DNA of 64,000 bases from Chloroflexota bacterium (GTDB lineage Bacteria > Chloroflexota > Anaerolineae > Anaerolineales > Villigracilaceae), in NCBI GenBank assembly GCA_013112685.1, contig JABFGC010000002.1:816902-880901 (forward strand), in the 5' to 3' direction. A program made the translations under genes and the position numbers. Below the pieces are notes generated by a model. It was not told where the DNA came from, searched no databases, and saw only the letters and a list, made by a program, of their open reading frames with translations. Positions within the stretch are counted from its first letter, which is position 1, and the number at the start of each line of letters is the position of its first letter. This document shows positions 36,328 to 45,430 of this stretch, piece after piece.

Positions 36328-38475
36328 ATGCTCAATCGGATAAAAACCCTCGCCTCGCTCTTCCTCGAACTTGGTCCACGCTGGTCAGCCTTTCGCCTCG
36401 CCTACGCCTTCCGCCTCCGCACCGGACTCATCCGCTTGCAGATGCCGCAATACAAATGGACAGACCGCCCGCTTGAGCATTGGCTCAAACCTACCGTCCC
36501 CTCCGATTCTGTTTCCTACGCTGCATGGCGCAAACAAAACACCCCAAAATTCTTTCAGTACCGCAAAATTCATTTTGCGAGTCGCAAGGTAAACCTTGCG
36601 GTACTCGAAGCCGACCGCCTCCTCAACGGCGAACTCAAATACTTCTCCCACGAATACCGTAAAACTGGCTTCCCTCCCATTTGGAATGACGGAGGACAAA
36701 AACACTGGTCTCAAATCTCCGACGATCATGTCATTGCGAGGAGGGCTCTTGCTCTTCCCGACGAAGCGTCGCCGTGGCGCCGTGGCGACACAATCCCCAA
36801 CGGGGAGGAGGTTGCTTCGGCAAAGAACGCCTCGCAACGACATGTGGATATTAAATTCATCTGGGAACCGAACCGCTTCGCCTTCGTCTACACCCTCGTC
36901 CGTGCCTATGCCGCCACCGGTGATGAAAAATACCCCCAAGCCTTCTGGCAATTGATTCAGGACTGGGCGGATCACAATCCTCCCAACACGGGACCAAACT
37001 GGATGGATGGACAAGAGATCGCCCTGCGTCTCATGGCATGGACCTTCGGCTTCTATTCATTTATCCATTCTCCATCCACCACCAATCTACAAATTTCCCA
37101 ATTTACCAACTACCTAGCATCTCAAACCGAACGCATCCACAAAAACATCGGCTACGCCATTTCCACCCGCAGCAACCACACCATCAGCGAAGCCTTCGGT
37201 CTGTGGATGGTCGGTCTGCTCTTCCCCGAACTCAAAGAAGCGGAAAAATATTTCAAGCTCGGCAAACGCCTGCTCGAAGAAGAAGCCGCAAAGCAAATCT
37301 TCCCCGACGGCAGTTATGCCATGTACTCCCTCAACTACCATCGTTTCATCCTGCACCTCTATCTTTACGCAATTCGTCTCGCTGAGCAAAACAACTTCAA
37401 ATTCTCCAATTCTCTTTACTCCTCTATCACTTCCTCAATCCGCTACCTCTCCCATCTCATTGACCCCACCACCGGAGGCATGCCCGTCTACGGCTCCAAC
37501 GACGGCGCCCTCGTCCTCCCGCTCAACAACTGCGACTTCACTGATTACCGTCCATTATTGCAATTAGGCTCGGTCATCACCACAGGGGAGCGTATGTTTG
37601 AAGAAGGGGAGTGGGATGAGGATGTATATTGGTTGTGTGGAAACAGTCCCCTCTCCCAGCGGGAGAGGGCTAGGGTGAGGGAGAACTCTCCATCTTCCTT
37701 CCCCCAAGGCGGAATCTACGTTATCCGCAACACCAACTCCCGTGCCATCATCCGCTGCACCGACTTTACCTCCCGCCCCTCGCACGCTGACCAACTCCAC
37801 ATGGATTTGTGGATGGGCAGCCACAACATTGCCATTGACGCCGGAACCTATCTTTACTCTGGCGAGGGCATCTGGCGCAACGGACTGGCGCGCACGTCCG
37901 CGCATAACACTGTCACTGTGGACGGCAAAGACCAGATGACCCTGGTCAGCCGCTTCACATGGACGAATTGGTCGAAAGGACGCGTTCTCAAGCAAACCGA
38001 AAATCTCTGGCAAGGCGAACATGACGGCTACAAACCCATCCGCCACAAACGGACAGTCATGGCGCTGGAAGGGGACAGGTGGCTGGTGCTCGACGACCTC
38101 GCAGCGGATGAGCCGCATCACTATTCACTTCATTGGTTATTAGCCGATTATGGAATCCAGAAGCTCGCTTCTGGATTTGGAGTATTACTAAGAACATCGG
38201 ACAGCTTGCTGTCCGACTCCATAAAAATTCAATCGGGTGTATTTAATGGCGAAGGCAAATTCACCATCCTCCGCGCCGACCCCGGTTCCATACGCGGATG
38301 GCGCTCGCGCTACTATGCTCACAAAGAACCTGCGATCTCGCTTCTGCTCGAAGCCAATCAACCCGCCGCTAACTTCTGGACATTCTTCGGATTTGAAAGA
38401 GATGTGGTTGAAGTAAACGGAAATGTTTTAAAGATAAACCGAACTGAAACCAGTCTCAAGACGATGGACTTTTGA
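36328..38475 (+). CDS. heparinase II/III family protein with in-frame palindromic insertions
   Basis: A polysaccharide lyase-like protein: an N-terminal alpha/alpha toroid (about residues 70-400, with WEPNRFAFVYTLVRAYAATG and STRSNHTISEAFGLWMVG) and a C-terminal beta-sandwich with the heparinase signature SRPSHADQLHMDLWMGSHNI followed by LARTSAHNTVTVDG. It may trim or remodel exported glycan. The ATG at 36328 gives 715 residues. Five palindromes lie inside the gene and are translated in frame: residues near FQYRKIHFASRKVNLA, a 39-codon insert after WSQISDDH, GNSPLSQRERARVREN, and two near residues 610-630. Each seems to have been tolerated at a loop. Confidence 0.82.
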   Translation: MLNRIKTLASLFLELGPRWSAFRLAYAFRLRTGLIRLQMPQYKWTDRPLEHWLKPTVPSDSVSYAAWRKQNTPKFFQYRKIHFASRKVNLAVLEADRLLNGELKYFSHEYRKTGFPPIWNDGGQKHWSQISDDHVIARRALALPDEASPWRRGDTIPNGEEVASAKNASQRHVDIKFIWEPNRFAFVYTLVRAYAATGDEKYPQAFWQLIQDWADHNPPNTGPNWMDGQEIALRLMAWTFGFYSFIHSPSTTNLQISQFTNYLASQTERIHKNIGYAISTRSNHTISEAFGLWMVGLLFPELKEAEKYFKLGKRLLEEEAAKQIFPDGSYAMYSLNYHRFILHLYLYAIRLAEQNNFKFSNSLYSSITSSIRYLSHLIDPTTGGMPVYGSNDGALVLPLNNCDFTDYRPLLQLGSVITTGERMFEEGEWDEDVYWLCGNSPLSQRERARVRENSPSSFPQGGIYVIRNTNSRAIIRCTDFTSRPSHADQLHMDLWMGSHNIAIDAGTYLYSGEGIWRNGLARTSAHNTVTVDGKDQMTLVSRFTWTNWSKGRVLKQTENLWQGEHDGYKPIRHKRTVMALEGDRWLVLDDLAADEPHHYSLHWLLADYGIQKLASGFGVLLRTSDSLLSDSIKIQSGVFNGEGKFTILRADPGSIRGWRSRYYAHKEPAISLLLEANQPAANFWTFFGFERDVVEVNGNVLKINRTETSLKTMDF
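36557..36605. repeat. in-frame double palindrome in the heparinase-like gene
   Basis: Outer arms AGTACCGCAA (36557-36566) and TTGCGGTACT (36596-36605) enclose two tandem hairpins, CGCAAAAT-tc-ATTTTGCG (36562-36579) and CGCAAGGT-aa-ACCTTGCG (36583-36600). All stems are perfect. The unit keeps the reading frame. Confidence 0.75.
36728..36844. repeat. in-frame copy of the CATTGCGAGGAG palindromic repeat
   Basis: It begins ATGTCATTGCGAGGAG and ends CTCGCAACGACAT, the same ends as the intergenic copies at 57369, 58547, 61489 and 61614. Internal parts (TTCCCGACGAAGC, GTTGCTTCGG) also match. It is translated as part of the heparinase-like protein (IARRALALPDEASPW ... EEVASAKNASQRH). Confidence 0.8.
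37648..37680. repeat. in-frame copy of the CCCTCTCCC palindromic repeat
   Basis: CCCTCTCCC-agc-GGGAGAGGG (37649-37669) followed by CTAGGGTGAGG. The same unit in opposite orientation is intergenic at 45441-45475. It is translated here as SPLSQRERARVRE. Confidence 0.75.
38154..38216. repeat. two perfect palindromes in the heparinase-like gene
   Basis: AATCCAGAAGC-tc-GCTTCTGGATT (38154-38177) and TCGGACAGC-tt-GCTGTCCGA (38197-38216). Stems of 11 and 9 bp are exact, with 2-base loops like those at 36562 and 36583. Both are in frame. Confidence 0.7.
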
Positions 38476-38511
38476 CCATAGACCATAAAACCATCGTCTG
38501 CGGTCTATCGT

Positions 38512-39673
38512 CTAATCCAATCTCTGCAAAATGTGACTGACCGCCGTGGACGCGGGACCGCCCAGCGACTGAATCAACCCGAATCTTGCTCCTGCTATCT
38601 GGTTCGCCTCCGCCTGACCTCGTAACTGAATCGCGGCTTCGACGGCTTGATACACACCCGCAGCGCCTCCGGGGAATCCGCGCGCCTTCATGCCGCCCAT
38701 CGTCGCGCAGGGGATTTTGCCTTTCAACCCGATCTCGCCGTCTGCGGCAAGTTTCCATCCCCTGCCTTTGATCGCAAACCCAACCGCCTCCAATTGCAAA
38801 GCGGCATAGATGCTGAACGTGTCGTGATACTCGAAGAAATCAATCGCATCGAGCGTAAGTCCCGCCTGCTTCATCGCCTTGCCCGCGGAAAGTTGCGCCG
38901 TGTCGAAGTACAGCATGTCCTTGCGGTCGTGGAGGGCAAGCGTGTCGGACGAGGCGGCGGAGCCAGAAATCTTCAAGAGTGGATTCTTAAAACTGGACGG
39001 GAGCAACTCGCGGCGAGTCAAAAGAAGCGCGGCAGCGCCGTCCGCATTGGGAGCCATGTCGAACATGTTGAGCGGGTCGCTGACCATCTCCGCTCTGGCG
39101 TACGTTTCAGGCTTGATGGCTTTGCGGAACATGGCGTTTTTGTTTGCCGCGCCGTTCGCGTGAGCGGTCAACGCAAAACCGGCGAAGCCGTCTTTGGGGA
39201 CATCGTATTCGTGCATGTAACGTTTCATCAAGAGCGCGGCTTGCGCGGCGGGAGTTATGCCCTGCACCGCTTCAAAATCCGAGTCGGAGGTGGTGGCGAG
39301 CGCCTCATCCACCGCCGCGCCGACCTTGTCCGTAAACTTTTCCACGCCGACGACGAGCGCCGCATCCACCATGCCGCTGGCGACGGCGAGATAGCCCTGT
39401 CGCAGACGCCGCGCTGCCCGATGCCCCCGCCGCTTCGACGGTCACGGCTTCGATGCCGTTGAGCCCTGCGAAATCAGCGATCAACACGCCGACGTGCGCC
39501 TGCCGTGAAAGATTCGGCGCGAGCATGTTGCCCACGAACAGCGATTGCGGCTTGAGCCCGCCCGCATCTTCAAGCGCATCATGAATGGCGGCGAAGGCCA
39601 GGTCGCGCAGACCAATATCCCAATGTTCGCCGACTTCGGTTTGTCCGATACCTGCGATGATGACTTCTGTCAT
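38512..39673 (-). CDS. acetyl-CoA acetyltransferase (archaeal/SCP2-type thiolase), frameshifted
   Basis: Condenses two acetyl-CoA to acetoacetyl-CoA, the first step of the mevalonate route. The N-terminus is TEVIIAGIGQTEVGEHWD. The C-terminal blocks FFEYHDTFSIYAALQLEAVG (catalytic His region) and CATMGGMKARGFPGGAAGVY match archaeal thiolases that work with HMG-CoA synthase and DUF35. At about 39408 one extra base shifts the frame; correction gives SGSAALRQGYLAVASGMVDAA and about 386 residues. At the nucleophile position the family has ACASG but here the sequence reads EAAGASG, so the catalytic cysteine appears to be Gly. The start overlaps the methyltransferase stop (ATGA). Confidence 0.82.
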
Positions 39674-41163
39674 TTTCCCTCGGTTGATAGGTATTTTTTA
39701 CTTTTACGTTCGAATAGCCTTAATGCTTGTGCAGCCTGCGGCTTTTTCAAACTCAATTTATTCAAAACACTTGTTTTGATCGGTCTTTTTTCATCCCAAA
39801 AGATCATGGATGAAAAAAAGTCCTGCACATTTCGAGAGCATAATGTATATAAAACTTTTCGAGCCTGTTCTTCCGTGTCGAAGCTCAGAAAGTAAACCGT
39901 ATCGTCAAAAACAACAGGCTTGTCGCCAATCTCTCCCACAAGTCGGAAATCCAACGATTTGTAGAGTCCGCAAATCGCGATTTTGTACGGCAGAAAGGTA
40001 TATGAACCGACGCCAAAAATGGAAAAACGCGGATTGTCGCGGTAAATTTTACTTTTACGATTATCCAGGTACTCGGCATGTTTCTCCAAATATTTCCAGG
40101 TTTTGGGAGCAAGGTGTTTGATGGTGTTGATAGGTTCTCCAACGGTTTTTTGCGGAACAATAACGAAACGATTAGTGGACTTGATTCGATTATTGGCTAT
40201 ATCCGAACCCTTTAGTAATGGATAGACATAGGTGGGTTCAATATCCACAGCTTCGCCCAAGCCATTTATAAGGACATCGTCCTGCTTTTTCAATTCCATC
40301 ACTGCCGAACAATCGTGTTTGATGCCGGAACGCCACTTTAATTCGCTGTTGCCGAACAGGTTGCTGAATTTCTCGAAGGTATCCAAGTCTCTGATTGTCA
40401 TTCCATTTCGATGACCGACACGCTGGGATTTTTTTGCCTCAAGATCTTCATAAACATCGTAATCGTAATTGTGGGCATGGTCTCGAAACTCACAAAATAA
40501 CAAACAGGCTTCCACCGATGCGTCAAAATATTTCTTCGCATCAATGGTGTAGATCGCGGAACGGAAAACCCCTGCCTTGTTGGAGTGCAGGTGATGTAGA
40601 AATTTCCTGGCGACAGTTGTCTTGCATAACATTGCCAGAATGCCCCTTCGTTTTTGAAACCAATTGCCAACCTGGATCAACATCCATTCCGAGATGTCAA
40701 AATTGCTTTTGCCTGTCATGGCGTCGAATCTATTGCGATTCTGGAAATTAAGTTTTTCAGGCAAGTTTACGCCCCCCATTGCTCCTTGTTGCGAATTTGT
40801 CACCCATGGAAAATTGCCAATCACAAGTATTGGCTCTTCGATATCTTTTAGCAATCCTTTCCAGTTGAAATCGAAGAAATTTCCCTGCCGGAGAACAATC
40901 CGTTCGTGGTCGGCAAAGGAGGATATTCGCTTGTGTATCTGAGCCAGATAAGCGTTATTGACTTCGATGCCAATAATTTTATTTGCCTTCCGAAAATGGG
41001 AAACGGAGGCTTCGATAAAAGCGCCTGTTCCGCAGGTCGGTTCGATAATTGTTTTGGGCGAAACCCCAAGATTTTCCAGTTTTTGGCATACAAGGTTCGC
41101 CAGTTCCGGAGGAGTCTGGAAATCGCCGAATTCAATTTTGATTTGTCGGGCTGATTTGTTCAT
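39670..41163 (-). CDS. type II N6-adenine DNA methyltransferase
   Basis: A 497-residue amino-methyltransferase. The SAM motif is IIEPTCGTGAFIEASVSHF (motif I), motif II is IIGIEVNNAY, and the catalytic motif IV is VIGNFPWVTN, a variant of NPPY. The C-terminal half would be the target-recognition domain. Its ATG shares one base with the stop of the restriction gene (TAATG), and its stop overlaps the thiolase start (ATGA), so all three are translationally coupled. It protects host DNA from the partner nuclease. The recognition site cannot be read. Base composition is lower in GC than the flanking thiolase and synthase genes. Confidence 0.85.
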   Translation of the reverse strand: MNKSARQIKIEFGDFQTPPELANLVCQKLENLGVSPKTIIEPTCGTGAFIEASVSHFRKANKIIGIEVNNAYLAQIHKRISSFADHERIVLRQGNFFDFNWKGLLKDIEEPILVIGNFPWVTNSQQGAMGGVNLPEKLNFQNRNRFDAMTGKSNFDISEWMLIQVGNWFQKRRGILAMLCKTTVARKFLHHLHSNKAGVFRSAIYTIDAKKYFDASVEACLLFCEFRDHAHNYDYDVYEDLEAKKSQRVGHRNGMTIRDLDTFEKFSNLFGNSELKWRSGIKHDCSAVMELKKQDDVLINGLGEAVDIEPTYVYPLLKGSDIANNRIKSTNRFVIVPQKTVGEPINTIKHLAPKTWKYLEKHAEYLDNRKSKIYRDNPRFSIFGVGSYTFLPYKIAICGLYKSLDFRLVGEIGDKPVVFDDTVYFLSFDTEEQARKVLYTLCSRNVQDFFSSMIFWDEKRPIKTSVLNKLSLKKPQAAQALRLFERKSKKYLSTEGK

Positions 41164-41822
41164 TACTTTTCTCGATAAATCGCATGAACGCCCTTTTCCG
41201 TCCCTGCAAGTTCAATGACGCGGCTGTACTGCAACCGCCATTGCAGGGCATTTGAAATGGTCAGAAATCCCTGCGCGGGCGGATTGGCGATAACCTCGTC
41301 CGCTAGGTTGTTCAGCTCGAGTTCATCTGCTGGAAGATTCTTGTCCTGAAGGAATGCAATAATGTCATCCCTGTTGCCGTAATTTGCAAGAATCTGCCGT
41401 AAACCGCTTGTCATCTGGAAATCGGCGGTTCGATCAGCCTCCAGGAATATTGTGCGCAGAATATTGAGGGTGGCGGTTTTCCTCTTATTGTCGTCAAACT
41501 TGTCGTAAACGAAAACCAGCAGCGAATATCCCAACCCGTATATCTTTTGTCGTGCGGACTTGAATGGACAGGAGGATTGCGGCTGCCTGATGCTGGTCAC
41601 TTTCATATCCACCAGCAATTCAGGAAAATCTATTCCGCTGGCTGAACTACCTTCCGTAAATTCATAACGACTCTTCAAGTAATCTCTGAATTTGTGTTCG
41701 AGGAATGTGCCAACTGCCTTTCCATCTGTCACACCGAATAAAGCCTTTTCGGGAGTTGTAGATTGGGACGCGGAAAAGGATTTTGCTTCCTTGAAAAGAT
41801 TTTTGAGAGTTAGTTTTGGCAT
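41163..41822 (-). CDS. type II restriction endonuclease
   Basis: A 219-residue nuclease partner of the adjacent methyltransferase. A PD-(D/E)xK-like centre is visible: GKAVGTFLEHKF (acidic residue on a helix), then GIDFPELLVDMKVTS (Asp, spacing, Asp-x-Lys), followed by RQPQSSCPFKSARQKIYGLG. The rest (YSLLVFVYDKFDD) is a core strand. The ATG at 41822 was chosen; a GTG at 41831 is an alternative. It lies 21 bp after the HMG-CoA synthase stop, so the pair sits inside the mevalonate transcript. Confidence 0.75.
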   Translation of the reverse strand: MPKLTLKNLFKEAKSFSASQSTTPEKALFGVTDGKAVGTFLEHKFRDYLKSRYEFTEGSSASGIDFPELLVDMKVTSIRQPQSSCPFKSARQKIYGLGYSLLVFVYDKFDDNKRKTATLNILRTIFLEADRTADFQMTSGLRQILANYGNRDDIIAFLQDKNLPADELELNNLADEVIANPPAQGFLTISNALQWRLQYSRVIELAGTEKGVHAIYREK

Positions 41823-41843
41823 AAATGACACGTTTGAGAAATT

Positions 41844-42929
41844 TTACTTCATCGCAAGTTTTCCGCGATACCGCACATACGTCGCGTAATCAATTTCCGT
41901 GCGGCGGGCGATGTATTCCTGAGTCTTCGTGGCGAGGTTTTGTTTGGCGGTCACTTTTTCGGTGACGGTAATGTCGAAGGCGTCGGACCCAGCCCCGGAT
42001 CCGAATGAGACGACGAGGATTCGGTCACCGGGCTGGGCGATGTCAAGAGTCGCAGTGAGTCCGATCATTGCTGCGCCCGCATAGGTATTTCCGATCACAG
42101 GCACAAGCAGACCCGGCTCGATCTGTTCCATCGAAAAGCCGAGTTGACCAGCTACGCGCTGCGGGAACTTCGTATTGGGCTGGTGGAAGACCGCCCACTT
42201 GTAATCTTTTGCAGTTGTACTGCTGGCTTCCATCAGATGCGTGGCGGCTTCGGTGATGTGCTTGAAGTAGGCTGGCTCGCCCGTGAAGCGCATGCCGTGC
42301 TCGGGATACTTTTGATATTCGCGCCGCCAGAAATCGGGCGTGTCGGTGACGTACGAATACGAGGCGTTGATGACCGCCAGCGACTCTTCGGCGGGACCGA
42401 GAATGTACGCGCCGCCGCCCGCGCCCGCGGTGTATTCGAGCGCGTCGCCGGGTTTGCCTTGCGCGGTGTCCATGCCGATTGCCATCGCATATTTGCCCAT
42501 GCCCGAGCCGACCAGACCCATCGCGGCGACGAGCGCTTCCGTCCCAGCCTTACATGCAAATTCCCAGTCTGCGGCTTGAGTGTTCGGGACGGCTCCAATC
42601 GCTTCGGCGACTAAGGTGGAGGTTGGTTTCACCGCATATGGGTGGGACTCAGACCCGACCCAGACCGCTCGCAGTTCGGTCGGGTCAATTTGGGCGCGCG
42701 CCATCGCATTCCGCGCCGCTTCAATGGACATGGTGATCACGTCTTCGTCCAGCCCGGGCACGGCTTTCTCTTTGATGGGAAGTCCGCCGGTCTTGCCTGT
42801 CCATACACGAGCTACCTCCTTGGCAGGCAGGCGGAAGCGCGGCACATACGAGCCATAGCCGACAATACCTACGGGTTTGACGGGTTTGAGGAGGGTGGGG
42901 GAATGTGTGTGATTGTGAGGGGTTGTCAT
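41844..42929 (-). CDS. hydroxymethylglutaryl-CoA synthase (archaeal type)
   Basis: Condenses acetyl-CoA with acetoacetyl-CoA to HMG-CoA in the mevalonate pathway. The 361-residue enzyme has [16 protein letters not shown] at the start, the catalytic Cys in [17 protein letters not shown] and the His in [30 protein letters not shown] is a C-terminal family block. It belongs to the short archaeal/bacterial form that complexes with thiolase and DUF35. The His- and Thr-rich leader ([18 protein letters not shown]) is duplicated at 45421-45528, on the other side of the TIR-NACHT gene, whose stop lies 14 bp upstream. Confidence 0.9.
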   Translation of the reverse strand: MTTPHNHTHSPTLLKPVKPVGIVGYGSYVPRFRLPAKEVARVWTGKTGGLPIKEKAVPGLDEDVITMSIEAARNAMARAQIDPTELRAVWVGSESHPYAVKPTSTLVAEAIGAVPNTQAADWEFACKAGTEALVAAMGLVGSGMGKYAMAIGMDTAQGKPGDALEYTAGAGGGAYILGPAEESLAVINASYSYVTDTPDFWRREYQKYPEHGMRFTGEPAYFKHITEAATHLMEASSTTAKDYKWAVFHQPNTKFPQRVAGQLGFSMEQIEPGLLVPVIGNTYAGAAMIGLTATLDIAQPGDRILVVSFGSGAGSDAFDITVTEKVTAKQNLATKTQEYIARRTEIDYATYVRYRGKLAMK

Positions 42930-42943
42930 TTATAAACCTTTTT

Positions 42944-45385
42944 CTATTTGCCTTTGATATGTGATTTCCATAGTTCAGATTTTTCTTTAGCAAGAATAAG
43001 TTCTCTTATTTCTTCGCCAGTAGGTCCCATTTCTATAAGGAATTCGTCTAGGAAATCTATTACTCCCAAGAAAGATTTTTCTTGATTTTCATTAATGCGC
43101 CATAGAGCGAGATCAGACCATCCTTTATTTTTTTGAATACTTATCAAGCGATTAGCTGCAAAAAATTCCTCAAACGAATCATGCGAAAAATAATATTGTT
43201 TTGCCTCTTTGTTCAAAATTGATGAGGCACATAATCTTTCTAACATATCAAGTTCACTTTTGAACCTCAACCCATAATATTTTTCTAGCTTAGTTAATAG
43301 ACTTATATCCGCCTCCTTCCACATCATTATTTTATCAACCAAGGTGTCGTGATAAATGCCCAGACCGCGTTTTCCTCTCTCTAGCATAGACCATTCTGAT
43401 ATAAGTTCTAGCACAAAACTCCAACCATACCAAAGATTCTCTTGATTTTTAACACCTAACAAATGTCGAAAATATTTTTCAAAAAGCCTTGCTCTTGTAT
43501 GACTTAAACTCCCCTCTTTACTTTGTGCGATTATCATTGAGAAAAGTAAAGGCTCAATTGGTTTCTTTCCGAAAGTTGCCATTTGGTGTTTGACAAACTC
43601 TACTTGTTCCAATTCTGATACGACCTGCGGTAGTATCTCCTCAACTAGTTCCCTTGTAATTGGTTCTAACTGGAAAACTGAAACATCCTCAGGAATATTG
43701 ATAGTTGGACGGGTTGAAATGACGAAACGGCAATTTTGATAATCTGTATGATTTGCAATTTTCAGTATTTCTTCCATCGCTATTTGTGCATCACTACTTA
43801 CTTCTGATACTCCATCGAATAATATTAAATATTTGCCAGTCTCAAGTTGAGTCTGGGTTGAATCTTCGTCAACTGCGACTCCATCTCTTGCTCTAAGTGT
43901 TGATGCTATTGCCTTAATAAGGCTATCTTTATAATGGACAGCAGTTACGAAAACTGGCTTGTATCCCTTTAATGAATTTGGAAGAGCTCCAATGAGAGTT
44001 AGGTAAGCAAATCTAGCCAAGAATGTAGTTTTGCCAGCACCCCCGTTTCCTATAATTATGATTGGGTCTTTGGGTCTTAGGATTCTAGAGAAAAAAGTGT
44101 GAGTACTTTCTTCCTTTTCCAGTTTTATTAGTTCTCTATTCTTTTTTTCTAAAATTGGAAGATCGAAATATTCTTGCTTTGCCTTGGCTACATCTCGCTG
44201 AGTCAATAACCTCTTTCGGTATCCGAGAAATAAAGCCCAGGTTCCAAGACCAGGCGTTACTAAGAGAGGTTTTGAGGCTATCTTTGTGAGCCAGGATTGA
44301 GAAAAAACTCTACTTCCATTAAATTGCCAAGCCACTGTCAAGAGAGCAAGAATTCCCATCAAATAAATTGACAAGACCGTAGCAATACTTGACAGTATCC
44401 AAAATAAAGTATCGCTTTTGTGCTCTTCATAAATCTGTATGGCAATGCTTGGAGTCGTAGTTTGTGTTGGTGAAAGTGAATTTGTGACAATCAAGGTAGA
44501 TGTGGAGCTAATGGTCGGGGTGCTTGTGGCTGTTAGAGTCGTACTGGTTGCGGTATTTATGTTACTAGGAGTTTCAACGAGAGGAGTTTGTCTTTGGACA
44601 ACTCCTTCAAGGTATGTGATTGTTGCGTGAAGGGAAATAATCTCTTCTTGTTGGATTTTTTCTGCTTGTGCGATAGCTGTTTGTCTTTGAGAAGCTTGTA
44701 TGTTAGCTTGTCTCCCAGCAAAAGATGCAAAAGCTATAAGGAATGCCATCGTCAAGATCGCGAATGACAAAGCAATCGTAACTTGTCGTTGTCGACGTTT
44801 TTCAATCAATCTACTAGCAGAGATGTATTGAAGTTGTAAATGTGTAGGCCGAGGATCTTTTACCGTCCCAATAGAGGCAAATTTTTGCTCGGCTTCTTTG
44901 AGTTCTTTCCCTCTAAGCAATCTGCTATTGTCTTTCCTGCTTTCCCACTGTAAAGCCTTTAATTGTAATTGTGTGTGATATTTTAACCATTCATAATCTG
45001 TTAGGATGACTTTTATAGTTGCCGCAATTGCTGAATCAAAATCATCCTTCTCTCGACAAAAAATCCAATTATATTTTGTAATTGCGGGAGGAACGTCTTG
45101 TATATCGGTATCTCGAATCAGAATAGGAATAAAACGCTTATCGTTTTTAACCGCATGTTCAATCTCTTGTCTTATTATCTCGGATTTGACGGAATCTGGG
45201 CTCATCAATAAAAGAAATGCATCTGCCCCCTCAATGCCGCGATAGATTTCTTGCTCCCACTCTGCCCCTTTGGGAATGCTTTTCCAGTCTATCCAGGTTT
45301 CTATAGCATTGACAGCTAAAGCACTGACAATTTTTTCTGAGAACTCTAGGTCTTTACGAGAATAGGAGATATAAATGTGTGACAT
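42944..45385 (-). CDS. TIR-TM-TM-NACHT protein, putative anti-phage NLR-like sensor
   Basis: An 813-residue protein. Residues 1-125 are a TIR domain (HIYISYSRKDLEFSEKIV; candidate catalytic Glu46 in EWEQEIYRGIEGADAFLLL), able in principle to cleave NAD. A linker typical of TIR-TM-WD40 proteins follows (SRLLRGKELKEAEQKFAS), then a membrane helix (about 203-226), an external Ser/Thr-rich loop (about 227-330), a second helix (about 333-358) and a NACHT ATPase with Walker A IIIIGNGGAGKTTFL and Walker B KYLILFDGVSEV. Both TIR and NACHT would face the cytoplasm. The gene is AT-rich and flanked by duplicated pieces of neighbouring genes, implying recent acquisition. The defence role is inferred from TIR/NACHT families. 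Confidence 0.85.
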   Translation of the reverse strand: MSHIYISYSRKDLEFSEKIVSALAVNAIETWIDWKSIPKGAEWEQEIYRGIEGADAFLLLMSPDSVKSEIIRQEIEHAVKNDKRFIPILIRDTDIQDVPPAITKYNWIFCREKDDFDSAIAATIKVILTDYEWLKYHTQLQLKALQWESRKDNSRLLRGKELKEAEQKFASIGTVKDPRPTHLQLQYISASRLIEKRRQRQVTIALSFAILTMAFLIAFASFAGRQANIQASQRQTAIAQAEKIQQEEIISLHATITYLEGVVQRQTPLVETPSNINTATSTTLTATSTPTISSTSTLIVTNSLSPTQTTTPSIAIQIYEEHKSDTLFWILSSIATVLSIYLMGILALLTVAWQFNGSRVFSQSWLTKIASKPLLVTPGLGTWALFLGYRKRLLTQRDVAKAKQEYFDLPILEKKNRELIKLEKEESTHTFFSRILRPKDPIIIIGNGGAGKTTFLARFAYLTLIGALPNSLKGYKPVFVTAVHYKDSLIKAIASTLRARDGVAVDEDSTQTQLETGKYLILFDGVSEVSSDAQIAMEEILKIANHTDYQNCRFVISTRPTINIPEDVSVFQLEPITRELVEEILPQVVSELEQVEFVKHQMATFGKKPIEPLLFSMIIAQSKEGSLSHTRARLFEKYFRHLLGVKNQENLWYGWSFVLELISEWSMLERGKRGLGIYHDTLVDKIMMWKEADISLLTKLEKYYGLRFKSELDMLERLCASSILNKEAKQYYFSHDSFEEFFAANRLISIQKNKGWSDLALWRINENQEKSFLGVIDFLDEFLIEMGPTGEEIRELILAKEKSELWKSHIKGK

Positions 45386-45402
45386 AAGTTCTTAGATAGG
45401 TT

Positions 45403-45430
45403 TGTACCAAAACTTTGACGTCAAGCCTGC
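45403..45430. repeat. copy of the 3' end of the MerB-like gene
   Basis: TACCAAAACTTTGACGTCAA plus CCTGC, the same as at 46301-46345 and nearly the same as the real 3' end of the MerB-like gene (46457-46495). It lies beside the TIR-NACHT start and the partial HMG-CoA synthase copy. Confidence 0.7.

Noticed and set aside
36385..37014. Long minus-strand frame opposite the heparinase-like gene
   Set aside because: It is a codon-bias shadow of the plus-strand gene; it has no ribosome site and no family resemblance.
38647..39462. 271-codon plus-strand frame opposite thiolase
   Set aside because: The minus strand encodes a clear thiolase; the plus frame is Arg/His-rich antisense noise.
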